DNA of 64,000 nt from Serinus canaria (taxonomy: Eukaryota; Chordata; Aves; Passeriformes; Fringillidae): contig NC_066314.1 of assembly GCF_022539315.1 (NCBI RefSeq), forward strand, positions 63,597,543 through 63,661,542, in the 5' to 3' direction. Under the pieces are notes generated by a model that did no database searches, had not been told where the DNA came from, and saw nothing but the letters and a program-made list of their open reading frames with translations. A program made the position numbers and the translations under genes. The first letter of the stretch is position 1. Each line of letters begins with the position of its first letter. Positions 1 through 14,395 of the stretch are shown here, one piece after another.

Positions 1-1180
1 ACTCTCAGTTTTCAGGGAATGGGGTGGCGTCTTCCCAAGCCATGCTGCATCCACAGCTCTCCATCCCAGCACACACAGGCAGGCAGGGCAGGGCTGCTCG
101 CCTGTTCTGGTGATTTTAACCAAAACCTGCCAAGTTTAAGAGCAGCACTGCCCTGGAACAGAGGCAGTGCCTGTCCTGTGTCCCTACCCTGCAGATTGGA
201 AGAGGAAAATCGTGCTTGGAAAAGCCCAGAGCAAGAGGGACAGAGGCTGCCTGCAGTCAGGTCCTGTTCTTGTGGTCTCTCCCTGCAAACACAAAGCAGG
301 GTTTGCACTGGGGCAGAAGGCACAGGGCAGTGCAGAACATTTGGCTTTGCACTGCTCTCAGTACAGCTGAATTCTCCTCTGTGCTCTGGCATCTTCTGCA
401 GTCAGACTCACTGATGGGGTAAAAGTTGGAGCTGAGCCTCTTCTCCCAGTGTTTGCTTCCCCATGCCTTCTTTGTTTTAAACCAAAGGTTCCAAAGAGTC
501 AAAGTTAACATTTGCCCAGCATTTCCACTATATGAAGTACATGTATAAAGCATCCATATAAATATGGTAATTAAAGGTGGCATCTCTTGCCTTGTTTGAA
601 CACCATAAAACTTCCCACTAGGAAGGTGGAAGAAGAAGGGTGACAGTTGGGGAAGTTTCTTGATGTCCTAGGGATTTATCCAGCTACCCTGACATTTTTA
701 ATCTTCTTTTTTTTTTTTTCCAAGACATATATATCTTTCATCCTCTCACATTCTCTCCCTTTTTTTTTCTTCAGTGACCCATAAATGTATTGGTAAACAC
801 TGGGTCAACTGCAAAGCTATCAGGAAAGGTGAAAATCAGATGAGTGACTTGTTAATTATCTCCCAGGCTTTAGCTGTACCCTGAGGAAAACTGTTGCTTC
901 TGCTTAGAGAGCTGGCTAGTGGAGACCAAATTTCAGGTTTTCAGAGATGTCCAATGTCCTTTGTGAGGGAACAGGCAGTAAGAAACCCAGAGAGATGAGT
1001 CCTTGAAGGGAAGTGTACTCTATCCCTGGCCTTGGGGAGGCCCTTTGGTTTCTCTCATCCCCACAGCACTGACTAAGCCATGTTTTGTGGGCAGCCTCCC
1101 CACATTGGGTTTGTTTCCTTTTGGCATCTCAATCCTGTTGGCTGACTAGGGAGCCTGGGCCCCTTTATAAAATGGCAGAG

Positions 1181-1202
1181 GGGGAAGGGAAGGGAAGGGA
1201 GG
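1181..1202. repeat. Short GGGAA-type purine repeat
   Basis: About three to four tandem GGGAA units with slight variation. This is ordinary simple sequence. Confidence 0.7.
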
Positions 1203-2075
1203 GAATTTGCATCAATGGTAAATCATGATAAACCCTCTCTGCTACTGCCTGCTATTCTTGCCTGATGCACATTGTCCTGCAAACCTTTACAGGATGGGGG
1301 GCTGAACCCCAAGGAGCCTCCCCAAAGACCCCTCTTGGCAAAGCCCCCATCCCCGAGCCCTGCCTGCTCCCACAGGTGGCCAGACCCAATTTTAGCTGGA
1401 TCCAGGGGATGGCCAGGCAGCTCAGAGGAGCTGGCAATGCTGCAAGCACGAAACAGCCTCAAACATTTTTTGTTGCAGAACTTGGCTGTTTTGGTCTTAA
1501 CTTTGAGTCCATTCAGCAGAGCTCAGTGCCCAGCAGAATCAGACCTCTCCTTTCAAAAGCAGCGTGTTTGGCCAGCGTTCCATGGTCAGTGTATACAGAG
1601 GGGGAAAAAGGGAAATCCTGCACTGGGGTGAAAGGCAAAGAGAGGCTATTACCAAAATATGTAGTAATGTGGGGTTTTTGCTGGGGAGGGGGGGGAGAGG
1701 GTGTGTGTTGATTTTTGTTTTGAACATTGAAGAAATAAACTGAGCAAGCTGTTTACCACATGAAACAAAGCCAGAGCGGGATATTTTCAGGCCACTAAAC
1801 TTGGATTTCAGACAGCCAACTTGGATTGACATACTGGATGAGCTACAGCCCATTGGCATGGAGAAGGGAGCAAAATATGCATCTGTCCTGGTGCCAACTT
1901 AGGATAGGCTGCCGTTTTGTTTGGTGTCTAGAGAGCTGGTTTTCGTAATTAAACCAGCCTTCAAGCCCTTTTTAAATAAAGCTGAAGAAAAGAGGAACTG
2001 AAAGGGATTCCTCTCGAGCGTATGCACACTGCTCTAGCAACTCCTGCAGTGGTTTCTGTGCAGCCCCTGAAAATG

Positions 2076-2156
2076 TTTCTTTTTTTTCTTTTTCTTTTTT
2101 TATTTTCTTTTTTTTAAATACTTCCCTAGAAATACACACACACACACACACACACA
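2076..2156. repeat. Pyrimidine tract followed by (AC)n microsatellite
   Basis: A T-rich tract broken by single C residues runs to about 2117. It is followed by 23 bases of uninterrupted AC dinucleotides at 2134-2156. This is likely to vary in length between individuals. Confidence 0.9.
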
Positions 2157-3766
2157 GAGAGCATGCACGGCATGGCAGGACAGGGACAGAGAGAAGCTGT
2201 CACCCTGGGCTGACCCAGGGAAACACATCCATCCACTCCACCTCAGGGAATTTCATCCCCAAAATCACAGAGCCTCCCCTGATTCTTTAGCAGCAGCAGC
2301 AGCTCACTGTACCTGTGCACAAAACCATTGCAGCCAGGCCAGCTGAATGGAGAACAAGACACTCTGTTCTGTACCAGGAAAGGGCTGGGGGGGAAGGAGT
2401 GGCTTGTTTGGGTTTTTTTCCCTTTGTTTTTTGTTCCCCCACCCCACACCCTGCCAAGTCACTTTGATTATACTCGCCTGGTGGACTATGAATCGAATCC
2501 TAAACATTATTCTGTAACAGAGGACACAGCTCTGGGCTGGGAGAGGATTGAGTCACATTCAGAATTTGGTCAGGCAAATAAAAATGTCATTTTAAATCCT
2601 GAGCAGCAGTGGGAAAGCTGCAGCCAGTTGCTAAAGCCTGAGTGGAAAGGGCAGGCAAGTGACTTGTGCCTGAGCCCATCGAGGTGGGTGGGAGCTTGGG
2701 CACCCCCAGCAGTCACCCCAAGGTGTCCCAGACCCCTCTCCCAGCCTGTAAGTTGTGGCAAAGAGCCAGGAGGGTTTGCCTCTTTAAAAGGTGCACAAAT
2801 CTAATTGCACACTTTGCCTTGCCATGTTGTTGGTTTAAGTCACAGATGCTTGGGATTCAGGCTTTTATTTACCCTTGTTGCTGAGCTAATTTAAAATAAA
2901 AAGGTAATTACAAATGGAACAGTAAGTGGGGAGGGTTTCCTTATCTATATTAATTTTCTTCCATTTCAATAAAAAACTTGAAACTAACTTTTTTTTACCT
3001 CATTTGAAAAGGGTTTGGTTGAAATAGATACACTTTTACTAACTGACTTTTAAATAAATCAAAGGCTGGAAATTTAGGCTGTTAACTTTGCTTTAAAAAG
3101 GGAAGAGGAAAATTCACTAAAAAGAAATCATCAAGCAATATAATTCAGTCAAAACCATTTAGAGAAACATTTTTCAACCCTTCTATTATTTTATTTTAGG
3201 ACTGCATATCCAGAGCTGGGTGATTTAGCCTTTCAAATGACTAGCACAATATGAAGAAAGCTGGGCAGCAAAACAAAATCTCATGAGGTCCCTTGTGAAG
3301 GCATTCTTTGCAAAGACATAGGAAATGGTTTTATGAAAATCACCAGCTGAATTTCCCCTCCCAGGATTTTGGTCACAGGGAATGCAGGTGCAATCTCTGA
3401 GGATGAAGCACAGCTAAAATCAGTTTTGAGTGTCAACATTCAGAGCAATCTGCAGAAGCCCATGCTCATCTCCAAGTGATGGAATTTGCTTCCTGAAGTT
3501 CCCAAAACTCCCTGCCACACCCAGCAGCAGTGGGCACTGGGAGCTGGCTTTCACAGCCAACAATCTGACCTGCCCAGCAAACCACCTTACTCTGGGGGGG
3601 CAGACACTGGGGAGGGCTTGCCCTCTTGCTTTCAGATATTTTGCACCTCTGCTTTCTCAGTGCAGTGTGATTTTCCTGCTGGCATGTTTCCACTTTGGGG
3701 CTTTTTTCACTCCCCACTCACACCAATCTCGTGCCTAAATCCAGTTCCAGTCTCAGCAGTGTGGAA

Positions 3767-3786
3767 CATTCTGCTGCAGCAGAATG
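3767..3786. other. Perfect 20-bp palindrome
   Basis: The sequence CATTCTGCTGCAGCAGAATG reads the same on both strands, centred on CTGCAG. The symmetry stops on both sides after 20 bases. A 20-bp perfect palindrome is expected by chance less than once in a window this size. It could be a dimeric transcription-factor site or may mean nothing. Confidence 0.6.
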
Positions 3787-4664
3787 GCAGGAGCCAGGGA
3801 CAGATGACAGGAACATTTCTGCTGGGGAGGATGACAGGGCAGCTATGGCTGAGGAGCTTTGCAAAGCAATAACTCAGCAGATTGCTGGCAACACTTCAAG
3901 TTAGCACTGCCTGTTGTCAGAGCTGAGCTTTTCTGAAATCTCCTCAAGAGGGGAAGGGCTGCTCACCAAGGACATCACTTCTGTGGGACCAGGACCTTTA
4001 AGTGACAATGTTGGCACTGGGACATATTTAGGGTGGGTTGTGCCAGGTGGAGGCTCAGAAGCTCAGAGTGCACAAAGCAGTTGTGGGGACAGACACCATC
4101 TAGCACCAGCTCCCAGCACTGGAGGGGCAAGGACCAGGACTAGGGTCTCTGGGGAGCACACAGGAGGGCATGGGGCACTCTGCAGTGGCAAGGAGCTTCC
4201 TCCAGAGTTAGCCCAGGTGTTAGAGCCCTCCAGCAGCTCTGCAAAGTCATGGGCAAGCACCAGCCCCCATCTGGTGTGCCTTGCCAGGACAGCATTTGTA
4301 AGTGACCACTTTGGTCACCTTAGAGAAGTGCCATGCTCTGCTAGTCTCTAAGAAGGATCAATAGGGACTGTAGAACGACTCAGAGCAGATGGCAAGGCTG
4401 TGTGTGAAGATGGAAGTGGCCTTACAGCATCATCTGAATCAAACCTACACTGACATTGAGGAAGATTTGCCAAAATCCTTGTGTTGGTGCTCCCAGAGAC
4501 CTCATGTTTGTCCCTGCTCAGCACAGAGCCCTCCCCAGCACAGCTGGACCTCCTGACTGTCTGGGAGCTCTCAAAGGTTTGCAGCTGACCCCCCAAAAGC
4601 AGGTTTCCTTTAGTCCCTTTCGTGCCTTGGCTGCTTTTCTCTGAGTCCCCATGCAGTGTGGCAC

Positions 4665-4689
4665 CCCAGCCCAGCCCAGCCCAGCCCAG
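4665..4689. repeat. (CCCAG)5 microsatellite
   Basis: Five exact tandem CCCAG pentamers, within a locally GC-richer patch. Confidence 0.9.
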
Positions 4690-7600
4690 ATCACAGCCCT
4701 GGGGTGGCTGCACTTGTCCCTTGCTGCCGGGGCCTGAGCCCCTGCAGCTGTCCCCTGGCCACTGCCACTCAATCAGCTCCTTGTCACTGGCCTGGGGAGC
4801 AGGCAGGAGGTGCAAACAGAGAGAAGAAAGGAGAAAGATGGAGGAAAAATCCCATATCCAGTCACTGGTGCCAGGGGAAAGCTGGCTTCCTTCCAACTCT
4901 GCCCAAAAAATTCTGTGACAATGAACCCCTGTGATGTGCTCATGGTGAGCACTGCAAATATTGATGGACTTCTGTATCTAAGAATTAGATATTAGGGGTT
5001 TTTCACAGGAAATAGATCTGTGCACACTTTTTAGGTGAATGGCAGGGTGTGCAAATAGAAGCTTCTGTGTACACAATAGCTGTCTGCATTGAGCATGCCA
5101 TGGAGCATTTTGCTCACAGAAAGACCAGTTTATGCATTAAATAGCCCAGAAATAACATATTTCACATATTAAGGACCACTTCTGATCCCCCCAGCAGTCC
5201 TTTGGCACACTTGAAAATACCAGGCATCTCACAACCAACACCACCTCTTGGTACTAAAAAGTCCTGAAGCCAAGCAAAACTCTATTTTTGATGATCTGTT
5301 GGACAACTATAAACTTGTGGGAGCTGTTCTGATGTCTTGCCAGGAACAGATAGTTTTTCTTTACTTGCTGATCTCTTTGATATTGTATTGGGATATCAAG
5401 AAGTTTTTTTCCTCTGGAGAGCTTTGAGAAAAACAGGTCTTGTTTTTGGACTCTCACAATGCGTCCTGCAGGGATTAAAATAAAAGTTGTTTATAATCTA
5501 TTGCTTCCTGCATTGAAGGGGCTCACAGAGCCTGCCAGAAAACACTGTACTTTGTTGCTATTGCCACTGTGGGGTTTTTTACTTAGTAATTTCACCTAAG
5601 GCCAGGCTGCAGAATCAATAGCCATGGTTAATAGCAAATTATTGACAGTTATCTCAGGATTAACTCATTCCTGTATCCAGGCCTAGTTAACCCTAGTAAT
5701 ATTTAAGAAGTGTTGGTTCTTGACCAAAGAGTGTTTTGCTTCTCTGATTGCTGTGAAGTTCTTACTTTTCCAATACACACAATCCTTAAGAACTGGAACT
5801 CCTCAGTCTCAGAAATCTGATGTAAATCAGCTGATGGCCCCAGACAGCAGACTTGTTTGCAGGGCTCAATGGTCCATTATCTGAAAGGATAACAAGAGTA
5901 ATCCAGACCCAGAAGAATCAGCAGTATGAAATCAACCACCAAAAACAAAGAAGTGATTCACAACAGATCAGTGTGGATGCGCCAGAGGCTTTGAACTTAA
6001 ACAAATAATAACAGCTGTAAAATATATTTCTTTATTATTATTAAAAATCCCCAGTTTTTCCCAAAACATCAGTATGTCCACTATAATCTTTCCTTTTCCT
6101 GGGAACGAGTAGTCCTGGTATCAATTCTGGATGATGTGAACCATAACCCTTAAAATCCTTAAATGACTGCTCCCATCTGTATGACTTCCCCTCACTTGAA
6201 AGGGCCAGAAATGCAAATGAATTAATCCACAGGATGAGCTTGATGTGGAAAAATGTTGTTTACTTCAGTATGTTTTGAACAGTTCATGGTTACCCCCTGC
6301 TTTGGGGGAAAAAAATAAAAGCAACAGCCATATGACAGCAGAGAAAAAAATTTCAAGACCTTTTAGCAACTACTAGAATTAACCTGATGAACCCAAACCT
6401 TGCCACAGGCAAGGTAAACAAATTGACCCTATGACTTCCACATAGCTTTGAGTTGCATGCAAGTGGAGATCGCTGGCGTCAGGAGCTTCAGCCAGAAAAC
6501 TGAGGCTCTGTTTGCTCACACAACAGTTCTCTTCAAAAGGGAAGGAAGAAATAAAATGGCATTAAGTAACCAGTACAGTGAGGGCATTTCCATTTCAATC
6601 TACAAATCTGCCTGAGTTGGTTTGACTTTGTCTTTGCAGCAGTTTTTCCAGGCCTGGCATTCTCGAGGTTCAGCCTCCAAAGTCTGGAGCAGTGCTTGAG
6701 TTTAACTGTGTGATTGTGCCAACTTTTCTGAGCTGCATTAGGTGGTGAGCTCTTCTGTGAAGCCACATCTCACAGACTTGAGCATTGGCCCTGAGGTATT
6801 TGCCCAATTATTGTGGGATACCTTTGTCCCTTGATCTGTCTGCAAAAGCAAACTGGAAGTCTCTGGTTTGTCGTGTCCTCCCTTCCAGCTGTTCCAGCTG
6901 TTTGCCTTCGTGCACCTCTCTGGAGGTGAGCACTGGGCAGGTGGTGATAGGCTGGAGGACACTTCAGCCCTGCCTTGTAACCTTGACAAAACAGTGCCAG
7001 CAGCTCACCCAGGGACACCTGGCCTGGGTTTCCCCAGCTGGGGACACTCTGCTGCTGGCCACAACAGCACACCCAGAGCTGGACTGTAGGACTGCATGGG
7101 GCTGCGCCTCTGTGTTCATCAGCTGTGACTCCAAAGGTCTGGGAAGCCCCAGGACTTCAGGGGGATAAGACATCAGTTCAGAAGGAGCTGCCACTACCCT
7201 TGGGAATTTGGTTATCCTGGAGCAGCCACGGTTGGTGGTCAAGTTGTCTGGTGCTGGCAGACTGCCCCCTCTTGTGCAGTGAGGATGACCTGTCAGACAG
7301 CTCTTGCTGCAGTTTATTGGCAGGGTGTGTGGCTGAATCAACAGCAGGCATAGGAAGAATGGCGTTCCTGAAGAGTGCTGGAGCAGCTGACAGCACTGAT
7401 GTGTCCAACATTTGTCTTCCACCAGCTCACAAAGTATGTCTGAAACAGATATGACAATACTGGGTCATTATTGCAGGCATAACCCGAGCCCCAGTAGAGA
7501 GACACATTCATAATGCAAGGTTCTCTGGTAAAGAGGGGGATTTCAGAGTGTTCTGGCATCTATTCACTCCTGCAAGAGGAGATTTATCTCTCCTCTGAGC

Positions 7601-10600
7601 TATGACTGCATCTGTTGCTGGTCTATAGCTGTCCTGACTCCTGAAGCCACACTTCAGGAGAAGTCAGGTTTAACTGCACCCTGAAGAGAGGTGGGAATTG
7701 TACCCCTGTAAATGAATAAATGTAAACCACACAATCTGCAACGTGACTATGGGCTGCACATTCAGCTAGCTGAAAAGACCACACTCCTCTCTGCTGCCTC
7801 ATCTGGGACTCACCCTGCCTTTTGTGTACGAAAGGTTTCACCACGTGCTACTTTACTATGCAGAAATATTCTTGTTTTTCTCCTGCTTGTGTTTTTGTTA
7901 CACTCCTTGCATTGGTTTTCCAATATTAATGCCCCTTAGTCACACTGGAGTTAGCCAGGTTTCTGCTCTGTATTTTTACCCTCTCCCCTGAGGGTTTGTG
8001 GAGAGCAGAGCAGGGAGAAGTACAGCCTTAACTGTAAAATAAATCAGGAGGCTGAATGAGCTTTCACAAGGTAAAAGCATTGTATAAAATAGATATTTTA
8101 GGCCATGATATGTAGGGGATTGTTTCATAGGCTGGAGTTACCTTCAGGAATTAATCATCCCACTGTATATAAAGCCCATCTGACTGCTGAGAAAAAAAGC
8201 TGCTTTTTTAAAAATACATTTAATCATATAATATTTATATTTGCTTTTACATTGTTATGGTCCTACTGACTATTTAGCAGCCAAGAGTTTTGAATATTTC
8301 TGGTTATCTTCCTTTTTTTAAAGCTTAAAGAGATCCTGTAAGATTTGGAGGGACCAGGATTTGACCTATTGTCTCTATTTGCCAAGTCAGTGTTAATTCC
8401 TTGTGCAGGATATTTTCATAAATGAATGCTTCAGTAAAGTTGGTTTGAAAGGAAAAAGGAAAAAAAATAAAATGAAAATAGAAGTGGCTGGAGCCCAGCA
8501 CCTGGCAGTACAAACACATGCAGCTCAGCAGAGGGTGAGCAGCCCCTTGGGGAAAAAGCTCTGGGCACTCCAAGGTGATGAGTAACCCCTGCCATGGCCA
8601 TGCCCTGGCAGCCACAAGCCATGAGTCAGCCCCCCGCTGCCAGATTATAAGGGGGAGGTTGCTTTAAGTGTCTTTAGGCTTTAAAAAATAATAACACATG
8701 CAGGGTTTTCTTTTTTTTGCTCTCCTTTCTGATGTTTGGACCCTTGACTCTGCCTTCTCCTCATGGTTTCCCGTTTCTCTCAAAATTACTTTTTCTTTTT
8801 TTGAACTGAAAGCTGAGGTTCTCATCTAATCACTTCACTCCAGGAGCTGGGGCTTTTCAAACAATAAATATCACAAGCCTGGCAAGGAGCTCTGAGAGCT
8901 TGTGTTGGTGACTGCTGCAATAACAATCTTGGATGTTTACGCAGTGTAGAAAATAGTGTAAAAACAAGCTTCAGTTTCAAGATATAAATCTTCCCCATTG
9001 TGAGAAATAGCTTCAGAGAGCTGTTTGTTTTAATTAATAGTTGCAGAATGGTGAATAACTGGCATAAAATAACTGGCCCAAACCTTCACCTAAATCCTTG
9101 AGGAAAAAAATAAAAAACAAAACCAGACATTAAAAACTTCTTTTAAGATATGAACCTTTAGCTTGTGGCAAAACATCTTCAAGTAAGAACTTATAGCTGG
9201 ACTCCTGAACTCAGTTTTGATGAAGTGTCCTGATTTTAAATCTGGCTGTTCATTTAAGATCCTATATATAGATTTAGGAAATCTAACTTAAGGCTTCATT
9301 TTGAAAAAGTATACCTTGGCCTCTTTTGCAAATGTATTTTTATATTCATGTATATATGTGTATATAGAATTAGAGAGAAGTATGTTTCTCTAAAATTCCT
9401 GGCTTTAGGCCTTGACTTGGCCTAAGTGAGAAGAACATGTGAAGAGGTTTATGAAAAATAAATCTTTGCATTCATCCAGCACCTTTCACCTGAGTATCTC
9501 AAAGCACTTTACACCAAGGAAGAATTATGCCACTTTAGCCCTGCTCAACCCTAGAAGAATCTGCAGCATGGAGTGGTCTGGTGGCTTGTCCCAGGTTGTC
9601 AGAGTGGGTTTCCTGACCTGACCCAAGCTAAGGAGGGCAGTCAGTCTCCTCCTCTGCCCTCCCTCCCCACCACCTTCCTCCTGCTCCCACCCTCGCCATC
9701 GAAATCCGGCACAGCGGCCCCATGGGCTGCTGATCTGCTGCTGCTGCCTCAGCACCCCCATTTCTCCACACATTTCTTGCATCCTGTCTCCCTAAACGTT
9801 TTAGAAAATGCAGCCCTGACCCCAAAGAGTTGACAGGATAAACAAACACAATTTTGTGTGTGGGTGAGAGAGATGCAAAGAAAAGCCTTGTCGTGCCAGC
9901 ACCCCCTAATCGCTCTGCTTACGTGCTTTGTGTCTTTCCCTCATTCTTTATCTTTTTTGTTTATTTACAATATGCACTCTTCAGGCTGGGGATGCTGCCT
10001 CCTCCTCCTGCCTTTTCCACAGTTCAGCCCCAGAGCTGCTTGGAGCCCCTCACTGCTACCACAGTACAAACAATAATAAATAAAACCAGCACTGTGAAGA
10101 GATTATAATTAGAGCTGTGCAAAACTCAGCAGTTTTGGTCTGCATCGGTTCCTCCCTGCTGAGTCTACATTGTGTTTTGGATTTGTATGCAAAAAACCCA
10201 AAGCAAAACTTCCAAAGTGCCAAGTGTGGCCGGGTCTAGGCTCAAAATCCTGCATATACCAGGGTGTTTTAAAAGGTTCCTCCTTGAAATTATAAATCTG
10301 CTCAATCCAGGTTTACTGAAAGGCTCCTGAACCTTTGCAGGCTTTGGGAATCAGCAAAGTTTTTGGTTTTACTACAAAAGCTTCTCTCAGCTCTGCCTAA
10401 TGTACCAAGTGCCACCTCATGTTGCCCTGTGGCTAACAAGAGGATTTAATCTTCCCCAGCTGCCCAAGCAGATCTGCTCCTGAGCACCACATCTGGCTTT
10501 CAAACAGTGTTTCAGATTGCCACACTCACTGGCCATGCCCAAGTGATGTGGGTAAACAGAGCCATGTCCAAAATCCCACTCTGACCCAGGGCACTGCCCT

Positions 10601-11636
10601 GAAACCACCCTGAGCTGAGTAATTCCTGGGAGTGCCTGGGGAGGGCCCTGGGAAGCACTGAGGAGGGCTGGGGACGGCAGAGCATTTTGGCTGGCACCAC
10701 AGATGGGCAAACCTTCACCCCCACCCCCTTGTGCACACGGGTCCTGCTCCCTCTGCCTCTCTTGCCAGGGCTGGGGATGGAGGTGAAGCCCCACAAGAGC
10801 AGTGATGTCTCTGCAGCCACAGAGCCCAAGGATGGTTAGTGGGGCAACTCTTACTTTCCCCTCCTCTCTGATTTTGTGTGCTTTTGGCATGTGCAAGTCT
10901 CTGAACTAAAGCTGGCAGGAGCTCTTACATCAAAAAGTCCCTTCCCAGGCAAAATTTGCAGGATCTGCTGCACTACAAGTAGTCATATTGATTTTGATGA
11001 ATTTTTCAGGAATAATGAGCAAAAAACAAAGATTTGAATGGAGGTTTCTCAGTATTTTTAAAATGAAAGGGGAGGGGATCATGTATTTCAAAGCGATTTT
11101 TGTCTTCTGCAGATCGTTAGCAAATAATAAAGGGGGAAAATTACATTGCATGGCAAAGAAACTGTTTACTTGTACCCAGGCTTGGCACATTCTGGGGGCT
11201 TGGAGAATTTTTTCTTAATCTTTTTGCAGGACAGAAAATCCACATCCTTATTAACAGTAATTAAAACCTTAGCTCAAATTCCTAGGAAAAAAAAATTGCC
11301 TTACCATGGACATTTCAGCTAACTGTGCCAAAGGTAAGGGGAAGAAGGGTGAGGAACTCCATTTTTTTTTGTTGGGGTGCACCATGCCTCAGCTGAAGCA
11401 CAGCATAAGACCAGCTTCTTGGAGCTATTGCTTTTTCCCTCTGCTCCTGTGTGATCTCCAAGCAGTAAAATGGTCACTTCAGCATGGAACAGGAGAAATC
11501 CATGGCCCTGGTATCCAGACTGGGGGGAATAACCCCAGCCAATAACCCAGGCATTTTTAAATATGGCTTAGACATATAGATTATATTGTTCCAGTAGACC
11601 AAAGTCACAGTTCATGGTGAATAAAAGTAAATCAAA

Positions 11637-11695
11637 GGTTGGACATGATGATCTTGAAGGTCTTTTTCCACCTCAAAGATTTGTACAATTCTATT
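11637..11695 (+). mobile_element. CR1 LINE 3'-terminal fragment
   Basis: The bases starting GGTTGGACATGATGATCTTG and ending in ATTCTAT follow the conserved 3' end of avian CR1 elements, where a GGTTGGACTAGATGATCTT-like block precedes a short ATTCTATG repeat. Only about 60 bases are recognisable and several are substituted, so this is an old, heavily 5'-truncated insertion. CR1 insertions are typically 5'-truncated. It has no coding capacity. Confidence 0.8.
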
Positions 11696-11770
11696 AAAAG
11701 TAGATGTAGCTAATTACTTATTGTAAGCAATTAAATCTGTGGGGTTCTCTGTAGTCACAAGTGCTACCTA

Positions 11771-11823
11771 TTTTATTAATGAATTTTAGCTTATTCCTCT
11801 TTTATTAATGGATTTTAGCTTTC
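11771..11823. repeat. 29-bp tandem duplication, about 1.8 copies
   Basis: The block TTTTATTAATGAATTTTAGC recurs 29 bases later with one base changed (GGATTTTAGC). It is AT-rich and short, and is probably a replication-slippage duplication. Confidence 0.75.
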
Positions 11824-14395
11824 TGACCTGAAAAATCTATGCTTTCCCTCCTAGCAGAGAGTTGCATAAAGATTTCCATGGCTTCCCAGTTCTACCTCTA
11901 GAACCTCAACAAAGCCAGTAGCCCAAAATCTTAATTAAACTGCAGCACTGGTTTAAATTGTTCTGCTAAATGCTGGGACAGTGAAATCTCACTGGGCCAT
12001 TCTCATATTCCCACACCTCCATGTTCATGTTAATACACGTCCCTTTTTAGTATTGCTGTACTTTTTCTCTGCAATGATAGGTGAAAAATGAAGAAACATG
12101 GAGGAGAAAAATTATATCTATATATATGGTATATAATGGTCTCCCCTGGCAGTATTCCCTGCAGGATAAGGCTGAAGAGCTCTAAAAGTGATAGTAGGCA
12201 TAGCTGAATTATTTTTTCCCCCTTAATTAAGAGCACAGTGCCTTGCAACAGAAAATTGAGGCAGGTTTCTGCTGACTTAGCAAGTGCCTCATGAGGAAGA
12301 AATCTATCTGGCAATTATGGCTTTGTGTCTCCCGCCCTGTCTCCTGTTGTTTGTGTAAGACACCGGTGCTTCTGCCACGGGCTTCTTCACACAGCTGTCC
12401 TGTCACTGCCAGCTTTCATAGATAATCCATCCAGCTCAGCACAGTTCAAATAAGACACCTCCCTTTCTTTGCTTTAATTAATGCTTGCTTTGAGTCTCCC
12501 CTGGGGATGTAGCCATGCTGATTTTTCAAAATTCTCACTTATTTTTCAAGCACGAAAGAAATGGAAAACGGCCGCTGCTGAGATTCCGGGTTTGGGAAAT
12601 CTGCTTTGCTCAGTCTTCTGTTCTCAGTCAGTGTTTTAAATGGCCATGGACATCTCTTTGGCTACAGAACATACTATGCAATAAATTCTCTAGCTTGGGA
12701 AGGAGAAAAAGACAAATCTGGCCAAATTCATCGTTCCTGCAGGCTCTTCTGCTGCCCTGCACACACAGTGCTGCAGCTACAGCCCATTCCTGCACTGGTT
12801 TGTGCTCTCACACCCCACACGTTGCTCAGGCTCTTCCAGGTGCTGAGCAATCCCACATCAAGTCATGAACTGTTCCTTGCTGTGTTGTTGTTTTTCCTGC
12901 ACTGTCCAAGCCTGTGGGTTTTGCTGATCTGGGAAGAAATGCTGTGGCTTGGCGTGACTAAACAGACAGAAGGACACCCTCAGCACCAGGGTGCTGTGGC
13001 CCCAAATCTGGACAAGGCAGTCCAGAGTCCACCCACTTGCCATGATTTTTTTCAAGAACTCATTAAAAATACATGTGGCAGTGCTGTTAATAAACCAGCA
13101 AGCCAGTAAAATCCACCAAATGACAGATAAGCCAGACAGGCTAAGAGCAAAGGGCTCAGCAAAGCACGTTGAGTCAGTCAGAATCAAGAACTGCTACACC
13201 CTCAATCAGCACTGCCTGATAATATTTCACTTGCTTTGGGTTTCTGTGCTTTAATGAGGAGACAATGGTGTTTTGTAATCCTGGCTATTTAAACACGTAA
13301 CACCACCCTGTGCTTCTGCAGCTTCTCCCTCCAACCACCTTGTGAGCATTGTGCAAAGTCCTGTGGCACCTCCAGAGGCTGTGGGACTTCCAGTGAGTGT
13401 GCTGTGTAAAGGCAAGCCCAGGGACTTGTCCCATGCTGAGCAGAGAAGGAATGAGGGCAGAAGTTTTCATCTGACCTGTTCAACAGCTCATGGTGCAAAG
13501 GCCCAGCTCTCACTTCCCAAGACCTTCCCAAGTCAGCTTCTCCTGGGCTTCCTGCATCGCTTCCACTGAAACAGGGCACAGCTAAATGAGGGCCCAGGAC
13601 AGGCTCCCTGATGGCCAGGGCATGGTGTGAGCTTGGTTTTTCTGACAGCAGCACAAATCTGCACACAGACCAGCCCTTAGTCTGGCTACAGGGTTTGGCT
13701 AAAATGGTGTCAGCTGAAAAGAGAGGCCCAGACAGTGGCCTCCCAGTGACACCCTCTGATCCCCAGACAATCATCCTTTTGCTTCCTGGTCACATTTTTC
13801 CTCCTGGCACCATCAGCATACCACACTTCCAAACTTGTTCTGCAGTGTCCATGTCAATCCTCAAAGAACCAACACTAGGAAGGGCAAAGGCACCATCTTC
13901 TCTCGTCCTGTCCTCTGCCAACAGGGACCAATCTTCTTTTTCCAGCACAACTTCCTTCCTTCCTACAGCCAACATTTCAGCCCCCACATTAGATTACTCT
14001 TACCTTTTCCTTGGTCTGTGTTTTCTGTTTTGTTCCAAGACTGAAACCTGTCTAATTTCAAGTGATTTCATGTCAGAAAGACAGGAAATGACAGATTATG
14101 GGATCCACATGGTTAACAAATATTGATAAGGCTCATCCAGGAAGTGACTTGTGCTCAGTGCACAGAGGCCGGCCTGGGGTCTAGACTGGATCTTGGGTTT
14201 CTGAGCTCCAGGTCAAGTCCTACAAGAACTGCCTGGAACTTTTCTAGTACCTACATGTCTTGCTATCTAAATCTCCATCACCATAATGCCTGTGCTCCTC
14301 CCAATAACAACACTCCCTCTCGCTTTGCCTTTCTCACCACCCTATAAGTAAAGATGGACTGATAATTTCAAGCAAGGATATTTGTGTGTTTGCCT

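Larger units (their letters stand above)
1..11636. other. Noncoding sequence (possible intron), no gene recognised
   Basis: I see no exon with supporting homology in this stretch. It contains poly-T runs near 707-719, a GGGAA-rich patch at 1181-1202, a pyrimidine tract and CA repeat at 2076-2156, a CCCAG array at 4665-4689 and a perfect palindrome at 3767-3786. A small cluster of CpGs lies at about 9690-9930. The many short open frames overlap each other on both strands and show no familiar domain. If the exon at 22442 is real, this stretch is probably part of the long intron before it. Confidence 0.5.

Noticed and set aside
4348..4896. 182-codon open frame on the minus strand
   Set aside because: It lies in a GC-richer patch with a CCCAG repeat, has competing open frames on both strands, and encodes a Gly/Ser/Trp-rich peptide with no domain.
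8166..8173. TATATAAA, a TATA-box-like sequence
   Set aside because: It sits in AT-rich DNA without CpG enrichment, an initiator context I can support, or an exon downstream.
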